NCBI GenBank assembly: GCA_032718475.1
Contig: JAUCBJ010008954.1
Coordinates: 1-64,000 of the forward strand
Direction: 5' to 3'
From: Nemertoderma westbladi
Taxonomy: Eukaryota; Xenacoelomorpha; Nemertodermatida; Nemertodermatidae
Length of the DNA stretch: 64,000 nucleotides
Part shown: one piece after another, positions 32,547 to 44,129 of the stretch
Numbering within the stretch: position 1 is the stretch's first letter
How the letters are laid out: each line of letters opens with the position of its first letter
Made by a program: the position numbers and the translations under genes
Notes under the pieces: model-generated
Database searches by the model: none
The model's input: the letters and a program-made list of their open reading frames with translations, nothing else
Told to the model about the DNA's origin: nothing

Positions 32547-33437
32547 ATGTCGCTAATGTCCGTTGTAACACGTCTTGCAATTCTGGCGTCGATGGCAGGT
32601 ACTGCAGTACTCGCCGCTGTCGCATTCAATAATCAACAACTCCATCCCATCTTGCTCATGCAACCTTCGTTAGAATTAACACCAAAGGTGCAGATAGGTG
32701 TCATATGGTGGTATCTAATTAAATTAATGGGATGGGTGTCTGTCTTCAAACTCGCCCAATATAGCGTAGGTGATCAAGAAAATACGACAATGCTGCTCTT
32801 ATTCTACACGATATTCGGCCACCATTCATTCAACACGTTTCTCTACAGATTAAAGAGATATGGCTCTGTAGTTGAATACCTCTGTACATTTCTATTTCTA
32901 CAAGTTATTATAGAAGCATGTTTACTTAGCATAACGATATTTCCATTAACTTCGGCATACGTGGCGTATGTAAACGGACCTCTATTTACAAGTAAATTTT
33001 ATCCCGACGAACTGCGTTTGCCTTTTGCTTACGTGACTTACGTTTTAACGCAAGGCATTGCGTTAGGGAGCTTCTTGTGCGACTTGTACGGGACAATTTA
33101 CATCAGCGGACGTTCAGTTGAGGAAACGCTAGCTAGCATATTCAATGAAATTAGTGGAACAGGTACATTAATGCCGGCCGTCCACCCAAAGTACAGAAGT
33201 AAATGTCTAACTATAAAACAGCCGTTTTCTTTACCACCAATTCAGACTGGACATTTTATTCAGCATGATTTAAACCGAGCACAACCGATTAGAAAACCTA
33301 AACAGAAACAATGTGAATGCGGCTTAAATTACACATCAACGCAAGAAAAGGATTGCTGCCTTAAATGTATATGCCCAAAAAATTGCACCTGTCGTAAACA
33401 CGAAGTTAAAACAAAGGGACCTGCGCGTACAAAATAA
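32547..33437 (+). CDS. Unrecognised multi-pass membrane protein with Cys-rich tail
   Basis: 296 aa from ATG 32547 to TAA. About four or five hydrophobic segments: ~7-27 (TRLAILASMAGTAVLAAVAF, TM or signal anchor), ~50-74 (IGVIWWYLIKLMGWVSVFKL), ~82-100, ~108-140 (CTFLFLQVIIEACLLSITIF) and ~158-185. The last ~70 residues are polar and end with CECGLNYTSTQEKDCCLKC followed by CICPKNCTCRKHE, a CxCxxxCxC motif likely to bind metal or form disulphides. I do not recognise the family. The neighbouring exon at 34957 carries the same motif three times, so they may belong to one gene or to a local family. Real coding is supported by the sustained hydrophobic pattern and the motif rather than by any homologue. 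Confidence 0.65.
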   Translation: MSLMSVVTRLAILASMAGTAVLAAVAFNNQQLHPILLMQPSLELTPKVQIGVIWWYLIKLMGWVSVFKLAQYSVGDQENTTMLLLFYTIFGHHSFNTFLYRLKRYGSVVEYLCTFLFLQVIIEACLLSITIFPLTSAYVAYVNGPLFTSKFYPDELRLPFAYVTYVLTQGIALGSFLCDLYGTIYISGRSVEETLASIFNEISGTGTLMPAVHPKYRSKCLTIKQPFSLPPIQTGHFIQHDLNRAQPIRKPKQKQCECGLNYTSTQEKDCCLKCICPKNCTCRKHEVKTKGPARTK

Positions 33438-33759
33438 CTACTAATATTGTCTGAATCACAATTACTACTTACCTTTTCAATAATTAAACAATGCAATAAC
33501 TTATATGCAATTTAGTTGCTGTAGGGTCTACTACTCAAGGCAGTCAAGGCTTCCAAAACGTCAGGAATTTAATCGCTACTGTAACTGGAATAAATAGGCT
33601 ATTTCACAGTATATAAGGTACTGTAAGTAGTCTCAGTGGAAACTTCATGGTGTTAATGCTCAAGATAGTTATTAAATTCCGGCTGCATGGCAATTGTTTA
33701 GGACATCTTGGCTCCACTCAATCCATTTAGTGATATTGCGCCATTCTTGTTCATAATTA
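33438..33759. other. Spacer, nothing recognised
   Basis: AT-rich; no credible frame. Confidence 0.4.
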
Positions 33760-34700
33760 TGGTTGAATTTGTTCTACGCATGACCTTAGATCATCACAAT
33801 GATGATGGTGGGTGAAGGTAACTCCACCTACTGGCTCCAAAGGTCGAGGAAATCCTGCCAAGTACCTAACTGATCTAGACTTCTGATGAATTGAGTACTC
33901 TCAGAATCACTAGAGGGAGCCCAACGGCTCCTCAGCTCATTAGAACAGGCTGCTTCTAGTGTTGGTCTTTTTATTAACTCCAAAAAGACCAAAATTTTGA
34001 CAGTTAACTTTGAAAGCCCTCAGCAAGTATCTGACCAGAGGATCATAAGCTCAAAGGATGGTATGCTTGATCATGTGGACGATTTCTCGTACCTGGGATC
34101 ATGGATCCGGAAGTCAGGTGACGTTCGGAAAGGTGACCTTCGAATATGTAAGGGAAAGGCATGGGCAGCCTTGAATAGGATTTTTCCAGGATTTGGAAGT
34201 CACCGAGAATTAATCGGAAACTTAAGGTCCGATTATTTAGAGCAGCAGTAGTTCCAGTACTTATCTATGGGAGTCCATGCTGGGCTGTAACTGCTGAGGA
34301 CACCAAATCTCTGGATGGCACATTCACGAGAATGCTACGCCGGGTTCACTATGTCTAGTACAATGCACACATCTCCAACCAGACACTATATAACATTGGA
34401 GGTGTCTCATTGGTTCCCCCAAGCTTGACACTAGAACAAAATCGCCTCCGCTTTGCAGGACATTGCTTTCGCCGTGAGGATCAGTGCATAATCTTGTGCT
34501 TTGGCAGACTCATGGAGTGAATAAGCATGGTGGACAGCCCATGACTTTCTTGAGACGCATCTTAAAGGACACTGGCATTGAAGATGCGGATGATCTAGCA
34601 AATGTCATGTTTGATAGGGAGTTGTGGCGGCGCAATTTTGTCGACAAGCCGGCACAGCATTCTTAAAACTGCAGCTGCAATGCAGCATGCCGATCCTAGT
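33760..34700 (+). mobile_element. LINE fragment (3' end of RT ORF), frameshifted
   Basis: Decayed copy of the same non-LTR element as 36930-37880. Recognisable pieces in different frames: GLFINSKKTKILTVNFESP, DDFSYLGSWIRKSGD, a TLEQNRLRFAGHC-like segment, and GGQPMTFLRRILKDTGIED at the C-terminus. It has several frameshifts and stops, and lies between two CxCxxxCxC-encoding regions. Confidence 0.85.
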
Positions 34701-34956
34701 AGAAGTAGTTATTTACGGTTGTGGGCCTTGAGTATTTTCCATCAGCTAGTAAACTAATATACAATAACTAAAGAGATAAAAAAATGCAATAAATATAACT
34801 AAATAATGTGTTAACATTATTCATTTAGGAAATACAATTTTTACTTAAAGAAAAATTGCAAGTAAATTATATATCTTTATTTACTAGTAAACATGATATA
34901 ACACATTATTATGTAGTTTTCCTAAACTATATCCAAAAGTGGTGTGACACAGACAA

Positions 34957-35439
34957 TAGTTAGTCTCTTACGATATAGAATGTATTTGCTCTAGAGATTG
35001 CGAATGTCTAGAGGAATATAGAGCAAAAACACCACCTAGACCGAAAACACCACCTAGACCGAAAACACCTCCACGATCGAAAACACCCACTAGACCAAAG
35101 ACACCTCCCGCAAGACGTAGACCAAGAACTCCTAGTAAACAGTGCTGCACATCGAACTGTCAATGTCGCAGGAATCGCACCAGCTCAGATCGAGCGGAGA
35201 CCCAACAAATGAGCGGGTCCGTCTACAACTGCGAGTGCCCTAAGTATTGCAACTGCCGTACGTCGTCAGATATAACCGCGCACTCGGATATTGAGATACC
35301 ACCCATTCGTGTTCCGTGTTCGATGGCACTGCCGTACCAAATAGGGGTGAACTGCGACGCTGATATCGTTACCGCTATCAATGAAAACGTGAAACGAACA
35401 ACAGCACAGATTACTAGGTCATATTGGGATAACGATTAA
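34957..35439 (+). CDS. Likely terminal exon: CxCxxxCxC modules and TPPRPK repeats
   Basis: The open frame begins after an in-frame TAG and a plausible acceptor AATAGTTAG (about 34962) and runs to TAA at 35437-35439. It reads IECICSRDCECLEE, then five KTPPRP-type hexamers (18-bp repeats, 35026-35115), QCCTSNCQCRR, then VYNCECPKYCNCRTSS and a non-repetitive C-terminus ending YWDND. CECPKYCNC closely matches CICPKNCTC of the protein at 32547. There is no upstream ATG before the first Cys module, so an upstream exon is required; the first internal ATG is at 35209. AATAAA follows at 35555. Function unknown. Confidence 0.55.
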
Positions 35440-35554
35440 CTCGAAGACTATTAATTACAGCTGAATATCAGAAGAAGAACTTAATTTATTAGTTATTATG
35501 TAGTTTTAGACGTTTTGTATGTGAAATTATTATTATAAATAATATATAAGAAAA

Positions 35555-35560
35555 AATAAA
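35555..35560 (+). terminator. Polyadenylation signal AATAAA
   Basis: Lies 116 bp after the stop of the Cys-rich exon, a normal distance for a 3' UTR. Confidence 0.5.
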
Positions 35561-36053
35561 TAACACGCATACATGGTCTGATTTCATTTCATGATATCGA
35601 CTCGATTGACATGTAAAGTATACCAGACTTTCAGTTATTATATTTCACTTTGCAGTAACACACATGTGAAGAATTAATACCATTCCGGAATATAACCAAA
35701 ATAAATAAATTGGACAATAAGAAGAAAATTAGTAAATCTTTATGTATAAAATTACAATAAAATTTCAACCGAAAAGTGAAAACCTGGTAATTTATATGAC
35801 TCAATATTAATTTTGATATAACCAATATTATAATGTATGAATAAGTACGAAGATCCGGGAATTTAGTTCGCTAGCGGCTTCAGCATTGTTGCCAATGTAG
35901 TCAGTACCTTTCGGCGAGGTCGAGTCGCCGCAGACCTGCCTCGTCTCCAAACCCGAGGGCTTGATGATTTTTATCATAAAAAATATGAAACTATATTTAA
36001 GGTAATATCTAGCTAGGCCTAAGGTACCCCTTGAAATCATCAAAAATTAAGTC
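35561..36053. other. Intergenic, no gene seen
   Basis: AT-rich with a short GC-rich patch at 35865-35960; nothing recognised. Confidence 0.4.
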
Positions 36054-36126
36054 CGAGCGTGACAGAAGTCGAACCTGGGATCTCCTGCTCCGTAGGCAGA
36101 CGCGTTATCCACTGCGCCACACACCC
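36054..36126 (-). tRNA. tRNA-Arg (anticodon ACG), possibly a pseudogene
   Basis: 73 nt on the minus strand. Acceptor GGGTGTG pairs with CACGCTC (two G-T wobbles). The D region TGGCGCAGTGGATAACGCG and anticodon stem TCTGC/GCAGG enclose loop CTACGGA, giving anticodon ACG. The T arm is CCAGG-TTCGACT-TCTGT, with one mismatch and one wobble. TTTTT follows about 10 nt downstream as a possible Pol III stop. The T-stem mismatch leaves open a pseudogene or SINE head. Confidence 0.7.
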
Positions 36127-36400
36127 GTGGTGGCGCTGTGGATGCTAGACATGAATGAACACGCGACCACAAAGGGTGGATGAAATGCACAAAGCACAAC
36201 AACTAGCAACAATAAGTAAAAGTGAGTATCAATCAGCAGTAATGAGGGACAATGAGAAACAAAGCGCACCAAAAAGCAAGAAGGAGGGCTAATGCTTGTA
36301 ATTACTTCGTCGTAGCAACTGCCATCGTAATTGTAAGAGGATAACTTATTACACATACACCATAACCCTTAATATAACAACCATTTTAGGGGGTCGGAGA

Positions 36401-36425
36401 CCCCCCCCCCCCCCCCCCCCCCCCC
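36401..36425. repeat. 25-base C run
   Basis: Uninterrupted C from 36401 to 36425, preceded by GGGGGTCGGAGA. The length in the assembly may be inexact. Confidence 0.9.
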
Positions 36426-36929
36426 TATTTTTTTTCAAATATCAATAAAATGCTACGAAATTTGGTATGATGATAGATCGACACCTTTTCTTACTGGTGG
36501 CCTGGCCGAATTTTTTAATTTATGAGCTATTTCGATAGAACAAGCCGTTAAAAATCGTCTATTTCGCAATATTTAGCCATCTTCGTCAGCTTTATTTTTC
36601 GTCTTTGGAATGTAATCTAGATATCATTAGAACCGCCTTCAACTGCAGATTCCGAATATGAAACCCGTTGTAAATTTCACCAAGAACTTCTGGAGATATT
36701 ATCAAATTACTAAGGTGTAAATTTTTTGTGACGTAAATCGCTATAATTCTAATGTTTTTTTTTTTCAATTCTAGAATATTAATTATGGGTAATGAAAAAA
36801 CAAGAAGGAGAGTTTTAAACGCTCAGCTAAAAGCCATCTTATCTTTAGCCACAGGTAACTCACCTGACTGTCAGGGTCTATCAGTGGAACATCTAATTAA
36901 TGCAGATTGTGATGTAATAGCTAATGTGA
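36426..36929. other. No gene recognised upstream of a LINE fragment
   Basis: A 63-residue frame (36752-36988) begins MGNEKTRRRVLNAQLKAIL and runs into the LINE homology in another frame. It may be degraded LINE sequence, but I cannot assign it. Confidence 0.3.
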
Positions 36930-37880
36930 TTGGTGATAAAATACTTTCATATCTTTCATTTCATACTTTCATTATATGGGATTCCTGATGAAATTATTGC
37001 AGCAATCAGATCAGTATACGATGGTTCGACAACATTTGTGTCTACTGTTGACGGTGACACAGAACCATTTGAAGTGTTATGGGGCGTCCTCCAGGGAGAC
37101 ACACTTGCACCATTCTTGTTCATAATTGTTGTTGACTATGTTCTACGCATGTCCTTAGATCATCATAATGATGATGGGGTGATGATAACTCCACCTACTG
37201 GCTCCAGAAGTCGAGGAAATCCTGCCAAATACCTAACTGATCTAGACTTTGCTGATGACTTAGGAGTACTCTCAGAATCATTAGAGGGAGCCCAACGGCT
37301 CCTCAGCTCATTAGAACATGCTGCTTCTAGTGTTGGTCTTTTTATTAACTCCAGAAAGACCAACATTTTGAAAGTTAATTAACTTTGAAAGTCCTCAACA
37401 AGTCTCCGACCGGATGAGCATAAGCTCAAAGGATGGTATGCTTGAGAATGTGGACGACTTCAGTTACCTGGGATCATGGATCCGGAAGTACGGGAAACGA
37501 ATACGTAAGGGAAAGGCATTGGCAGCCTTGAATAGGCTTTCCAGGATTTGGAAGTCACATATAATTAGTAGGAAAGTTAAGGTCCGATTATGTAGAGCAG
37601 CAGTAGTTCCAGTACTCCTCTATGAGAGTCCAAGCTGGGCTATAACTGTTGAGGACACAAAATCTCTGGATGGCACATTCACAAGAATGCTACGCCGGGT
37701 TCATTGTGTCAAGTACAATGCACACATCTCCAACGAGACACTATATAACGTTGGAGGTGTCTCATTGGCTCCCCCAAGCTTGACACTAGAACAAAATCGC
37801 CTCCGCTTTGCAGGACATTGCTTACGCATTGCATTGCAATGCAGCATTCCGATCCTAGTAGTAGTACCTACATTTTCAAT
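36930..37880 (+). mobile_element. LINE fragment: reverse transcriptase 3' half
   Basis: The frame 36930-37382 has RT motifs WGVLQGDTLAPFLFIIVVDY and LTDLDFADDLGVLSES (FADD is the catalytic acidic pair). A frameshift at about 37380 leads to 37414-37850 with DDFSYLGSWIRKYG, NRLSRIWKSHIISRKVKVRL, a YESPSWAITVEDTKSLDGTF segment and LTLEQNRLRFAGHC. It is truncated 5' of the palm and lacks the endonuclease. Nearly identical over much of its length to 33760-34480. Confidence 0.9.
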
Positions 37881-37965
37881 TATTTTTGAAACATGACGTG
37901 TATTTTATGTAAAACGATATGTATTTACATTTATTAATAATTATGTTACATGTTTTTCAAAAAAA

Positions 37966-38215
37966 TGTTCTAGAAAAAAAAGTGTTCTAGAACAAAAATT
38001 TTTATCAAAATTTATAACTAACGCGTGTTCTATAACATTTATAAAAAAATGTAGAAAAACGTGCAACAATGAAAAAATAAAAAATGTGTTCTAGAACAAA
38101 AATATTTATCAAATTTGATAACTAACACGTGTTCTATAACATTTATAAAAAAAGTAGAAAAAACTAGCTAGTTGAAAAACTAAAAAATGTATTCTTGAAC
38201 AAAAATATTTTAATT
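37966..38215. repeat. ~115-bp unit repeated about 2.2 times
   Basis: GTTCTAGAACAAAAAT followed by ...GTGTTCTATAACATTTATAAA recurs at intervals of about 115 bp. AT-rich. TTCTAGAA is a palindrome in each unit. Confidence 0.75.
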
Positions 38216-38479
38216 TATAGCTTACACGTAATTTGAAAATGTATGCACCCATGTCGTATAAGTCCCATGCAGCAACATGTTTAAAACCTTTTATTACATT
38301 CCATTTTTATACTAGCTAATCTTTTATATTTTGAGTAATTTGATTTTATAAATAAATTACTATAGATGTTAGCTACTGTATTTAATTCGAAATATTGTTG
38401 TTTTTTCTTGAGTACAAGTTTCTCGTCGTGTGAGTTGTCCTGCAAAAAGTTGCAGAAACCAGTTTATGAAACGAAATCA

Positions 38480-41400
38480 ATTTGCAGCAACAAGATGCAA
38501 CAACAAGATTCCCGCGGGTGAGGAATCCAGCAACAAGTTGATCCGTGTGAGGAATCCAGCAACAAGTTTCCCGCGCGTGAGAAATCCAGCAACAAGTTTC
38601 CGCGTTTGCGGAATCCAGCAACAAGTTGCTCCGTGTGAGGAATCCAGCAACAAGTTGCTCCGTTTGAGGAATTCAGCAACAAGTTGCCCCGTGTGAGGAA
38701 TCTAGCAACAAGTTTCCCGCGCGTGAGGAATCCAGCAACAAAGTTCCTACAGGTGAGGAATCTAGCAACAAGTTGCTCCGTTTGAGGAATCCAGCAACAA
38801 GTTGCTGAGTGTGAGGAATCCAGCAACAAGTTTCCCACGAGTGAGGAATCCAGCAACAAGTTTCCCGCGTGTGAGGAATCCAGCAACAAGTTGCTCCGTG
38901 TGAGGAATCCAGCTATAAGTTGCTCCATGTGAGGAATCCAGCAACAAGTTGCTCCGTTTGAGGAATCCAGCAACAAGTTGCTCCGTGTGAGAAATCCAGC
39001 AACAAGTTTCCCGCGCGTGAGGAATCCAGCAAAAGTTTCCCGCGTGTGAGGAATCCAGCAACAAGTTGCTCCATTTGAGGAATCCACCAACAAGTTGCTC
39101 CGTTTGAGGAATCCAGCAACAAGTTGCTCCGTGTGAGAAATCCAGCAACAAGTTTCCCGCGCGTGAGGAATCCAGCAAAAAGTTTCCCGCGTGTGAGGAA
39201 TCCAGCAACAAGTTGCTCCATGTGAGGAATCCAGCAACAAGTTTCCGCGCGTGAGGAATCCAGCAACAAATTTCCTACAGGTGAGGAATCCAGCAACAAG
39301 TTGCTCCGTGTGAGGAATCCAGCAACAAGTTTCCCCATGTGAGAAATCCAGCAACAAGTTTCCCAAGGGTGAGGAAGCCAGCAACAAGTTTCCCGCGCGT
39401 GAGGAATCCAACAACAAGTTGCTCCATGTGAGGAATCCAGCAACAGGTTTCCCGCGTGTGAGGAATCCAGCAGCAAGTTGCTCCGTGTGAGGAATCCAGC
39501 AACAAGTTTCCGCGTGTGAGGAATCCAGCAACAAGTTTGCCGTGTGAGGAATCCAGCAACAAGTTTCCCGCGGGTAAAGAATCCAGCAACAAGTTTCCCG
39601 CGGGTGAAGAATCCAGCAACAAGTTTCCGCGTGTGAGGAATCCAGAAACAAGTTTCCGCGTGTGAGGAATCCAGCAACAAGTTTCAGCGTGTGAGGAATC
39701 CAGCAACAAGTTTGCCGTGTGAGGAATCCAGCAACATGTTTCCGCGTGTGAGGAATCCAGCAACAAGTTTGCCGTGTGAGGAATCCAGCAACAAGTTTCC
39801 CGCGGGTGAGGAATCCAGCAACAAGTTTGCCGTGTGAGGAATCCAACAACAAGTTTCCGCGTGTGAGGAATCTAGCTTGCACCGTGTGAGGAATCCAGTA
39901 ACAAGATTCCGTCTGTGAGGAATCCAGCAACAAGTTTCCCGCGCGTGAGGAATCCAGCAACAGGTTGCTCCGTGTGAGGAATCCAGCAAAAAGTTGCTCC
40001 GTGTGAGGAATCCAGCAACAAGTTTCCGCGTGTGAGGAATCTAGCAACAAGTTTCCGCGTGTGAGGAATCCAGCAACAAGTTGCTCCGTGTGAGGAATCC
40101 AGCAACAGGTTTCTGTGTGTGAGGAATCCAACAACAAGGTGCTCCGTGTGAGGAATCCAGCAACAATTTTCCCGCATGTGAGGAATCCAGCACCAAGTTG
40201 CTGCGTGTGAGGAATCCAGCAATAAGTTCCTGCGTGTGAGAAATTCAGCAACAAGTTTCCCGCGGGTGAGGAATCCAGCAACAAGTTTCCGCGTGTGAGG
40301 AATCCAGCAACAAGTTGCTCCGTGTGAGGAATCCAGCAACAAGTTTCCTGTGTGTGAGGAATCCAGCAACAAGTTGCTCCGTTTGAGGAAGCAAGCAACA
40401 AGTTGCTCCGTGTGAGGAATCCAGCAACAAGTTTCCGCGTGTGAGGAATCCAGCAACAAGATTCCCGCGGGTGAGGAATCCAGCAACAAGTTTCCGCGTG
40501 TGAGGAATCTAGCAACAAGTTTCCGCGTGTAAGGAATCCAGCAACAACTTGCTCCGTTTGAGGAATCCAGCAACAAGTTGCTCCGTTTGAGGAATCCAGC
40601 AATAAGTTTCCGCGTTTTAGGAATCCAGCAACAAGTTTCCCGCGGGTGAGGAATCTACCAACAAGTTTCCTCGTGTGAGGAATCCAGCAACAAGTTTCCG
40701 CATGTGAGGAATCCAGCAACAAGTTGCTCCGTTAGAGGAATCCAGCAACAAGTTTCCCGCGGGTGAGGAATCCAGCAACAAGTTTCCGCGTGTGAGGAAT
40801 CCAGCAACAAGTTTCCCGCGGGTGAGGAATCCAGCAACAAGATTCCGCGTGTGAGGAATCCAGCAACAAGTTTCCGCGTGTGAGGAATCCAGCAACAAGT
40901 TGCTCTGTGTGAGGAATCCAGCAACAAGTTGCAGCAACAAGTTTCCCGCGTGTGAGGAATCCAGCAATGTGACGAATCTAGCAACAAGTTTCCCGCGTGT
41001 GAGGAATCCAGCAACAAGTTCCTGCGTGTGAGGAATCCAGCAACAAGTTCCTGCGTGTGAGGAATTCAGCAACAAGTTCCTGCGTGTGAGAAATTCAGAG
41101 ACAAATTTTCCGTATGAGGAATCCAGCAACAAGTTCCTGCGTGTGAGGAATTCAGCAACAAGTTTGCCGTGTGAGGAATCCAGCAACAAGTTTCCCACGG
41201 GTGAAGAATCTAGCTAGCAACATGTTTCCACGTGTGAGGAATCCAGCAACAAGTTTCCGCGTGTGAGGAATCCAGCAACAAGTTTCCGCGTGTGAGGAAT
41301 TCAGCAACAAGTTTCTGTGGGTGAGGAATCCAGCAACAAGTTTCCCGCGCGTGAGGAATCCAGCAACAAGTTGCTCCGTGTGAGGAATCCAGCAACAAGT

Positions 41401-43570
41401 TTCCGCGTGTGAGGAATCCAGCAACAAGTTTGCCGTGTGAGGAATCCAGCAACAAGTTTCCGCGTGTGAGGAATCCAGCAACAAGTTTCCCGCGGGTGAA
41501 GAATCCAGCAACAAGTTTCCGCGTGTGAGAAATCCAGCAACAAGTTTCCGCGTGTGAGGAATCTAGCAACAAGTTTCCGCGTGTAAGGAATCCAGCAACA
41601 AGTTGCTCCGTTTGAGGAATCCAGCAACAAGTTGCTCCGTTTGAGGAATCCAGCAATAAGTTTCCGCGTGTGAGGAATTCAGCAACAAGTTTCCCGCGGG
41701 TGAGGAATCTACCAACAAGTTTCCTCGTGTGAGGAATCCAGCAACAAGTTTCCCGCAGGTGAGGAATCCAGCAACAAGATTCCGCGTGTGAGGAATCCAG
41801 CAACAAGTTTCCGCATGTGAGGAATCCAGCAACAAGTTTCCCGCAGGTGAGGAATCCAGCAACAAGATTCCGCGTGTGAGGAATCCAGCAACAAGTTTCC
41901 GCATGTGAGGAATCCAGCAACAAGTTGCTCCGTTAGAGGAATCCAGCAACAAGTTTGCCGTGTGAGGAATCCAGCAACAAGTTTCCCGCGGGTGAGGAAT
42001 CCAGCAACAAGTTTCCGCGTGTGAGGAATCCAGCAATAAGTTTCCCGCGGGTGAGGAATCCAGCAACAAGATTCCGCGTGTGAGGAATCCAGCAACAAGT
42101 TGCTCTGTGTGAGGAATCCAGCAACAAGTTTCAGCAACAAGTTTCCCGCGTGTGAGGAATCCAGCAATGTGACGAATCTAGCAACAAGTTTCCCGCGTGT
42201 GAGGAATCCAGCAACAAGTTTCCGCGTGTGAGGAATCCAGCAACAAGTTGCTCTGTGTGAGGAATCCAGCAACAAGTTGCAGCAACAAGTTTCCCGCGTG
42301 TGAGGAATCCAGCAATGTGACGAATCTAGCAACAAGTTTCCCGCGTGTGAGGAATCCAGCAACAAGTTCCTGCGTGTGAGGAATCCAGCAACAAGTTCCT
42401 GCGTGTGAGGAATTCAGCAACAAGTTCCTGCGTGTGAGAAATTCAGCAACAAATTTTCCGTATGAGGAATCCAGCAACAAGTTCCTGCGTGTGAGGAATT
42501 CAGCAACAAGTTTGCCGTGTGAGGAATCCAGCAACAAGTTTCCCACGGGTGAAGAATCTAGCAACATGTTTCCACGTGTGAGGAATCCAGCAACAAGTTT
42601 CCGCGTGTGAGGAATCAGCAACAAGTTTCCGCGTGTGAGGAATTCAGCAACAAGTTTCTGTGGGTGAGGAATCCAGCAACAAGTTTCCGCGTGTGAGGAA
42701 TCCAGCAACAAGTTTCCCGCGCGTGAGGAATCCAGCAACAAGTTTCCGCGTGTGAGAAATCCAGCAACAAGTTTCGCGTGTGAGGAATCCAGCAACAAGT
42801 TGCTCCGTGTGAGGAATCCAGCAACAAGTTTCCGCGTGTGAGGAATCCAGCAACAAGTTTGCCGTGTGAGGAATCCAGCAACAAGTTTCCGCGTGCGAGG
42901 AATCCAGCAACAAGTTTCCCGCGGGTGAAGAATCCAGCAACAAGTTTCCGCGTGTGAGAAATCCAGCAACAAGTTTCGCGTGTGAGGAATCCAGCAACAA
43001 GTTTGCCGTGTGAGGAATCCAGCAACAAGTTTCCGCGTGTGAGGAATCCAGCAACAAGTTTGCCGTGTGAGGAATCCAGCAACAAGTTTTCCGCGGGTGA
43101 GGAATCCAGCAACAAGTTTCCCGCGGGTGAGGAATCCAGCAACAAGTTTCCCGCGGATGAGGAATCCAGCAACAAGTTTGCCGTGTGAGGAATCCAGCAA
43201 CAAGTTTCCGCGTGTGAGGAATCCAGCAACAAGTTTCAGCGTGTGAGGAATCCAGCAACAAGTTTCCGCGTGTGAGGAATCCAGCAACAAGTTTGCCGTG
43301 TGAGGAATCCAGCAACAAGTTTCCCGCGGGTGAAGAATCCAGCAACAAGTTTCCCGCGGGTTAAGAATCCAGCAACAAGTTTCCGCGTGTGAGGAATACA
43401 GCAACAAGTTTCCGCATGTGAGGAATCCAGCAACAAGTTTGCCGTGTGAGGAATCCAGCAACAAGTTTCCCGCGCGTGAGGAATCCAGCAACAAGTTGCT
43501 CCGTTTGAGGAATCCAGCAACAAGTTTCCCGCTGGTGAAGAATCCAGCAACAAGATTCCACGTGTGAGGG
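38480..43570. repeat. 5.1-kb minisatellite, 27-30-bp unit
   Basis: About 175 tandem copies of GAGGAATCCAGCAACAAG followed by a variable 9-12-bp segment (TTTCCGCGTGT, TTGCTCCGTGT, TTTCCCGCGGGT, TTTGCCGTGT and others). Long blocks are duplicated (40895-41230 and 42095-42570). Very long open frames on the minus strand (LLLDSSHAETCCWIPHT) are shadows made possible because common unit lengths and variants avoid stops. Confidence 0.95.
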
Positions 43571-44129
43571 ATGGAAGATAAATATATTAGGACCTCAATA
43601 ACGTATCTTCTATACTCAATCTACTCTTGTATTGAGCATTACACACATCGGCATTTTAGACCTAAATAAAACTCTGACAACTTGTGCAATACACTCCAAC
43701 ATAATAGTTGAATAGTTGAACTGCGCTGTTTCTGGATAGTTTTTTTTTCTTGTCGAATAACATTAAAAATTATGATGGCAATTTTCGAAATATGTATAAT
43801 GCAGGTAGAGAGAGGTGCGTGATTTTGTTTTAACATTGTTACCTCCTTTAATAATGGCATTAAAAACGCGAAAAAAAAAACAGTATGTACTTTCCAATAA
43901 TGCAGTTAAACAATGGAAACATGATGAACAGATTAACTTTTAGTTTAATGAGGATGTTTTGTTACATTAATTTTTACTAAAGTCATCAAATTTAATTTTT
44001 CACTCACCAATCTGATAAGGGTCACAATGGATATCGAAAGTAATTACTGCACATAGCTGACATAAATAATTTGTACCTCCCTACTGCCATCATACTGATA
44101 AGTACAGTAAGAACTAGAACAGCACCATT
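43571..44129. other. 5' flank of the triplicated gene
   Basis: AT-rich; no gene. The last 10 nt before the ATG, CAGCACCATT, reappear in front of both internal Met codons of the downstream ORF. Confidence 0.5.

Noticed and set aside
38464-43561. Very long minus-strand open frames (up to 752 codons) rich in LLLDSSHAETCCWIPHT
   Set aside because: They follow the minisatellite unit in several frames at once and have no non-repetitive sequence, so they are array shadows rather than genes.
38480-43570. Constant GAGGAATCCAGCAACAAG with variable 9-12-bp segments, spacer-like
   Set aside because: The variable parts fall into a handful of recurring types and are far too short to be CRISPR spacers; this is a minisatellite.
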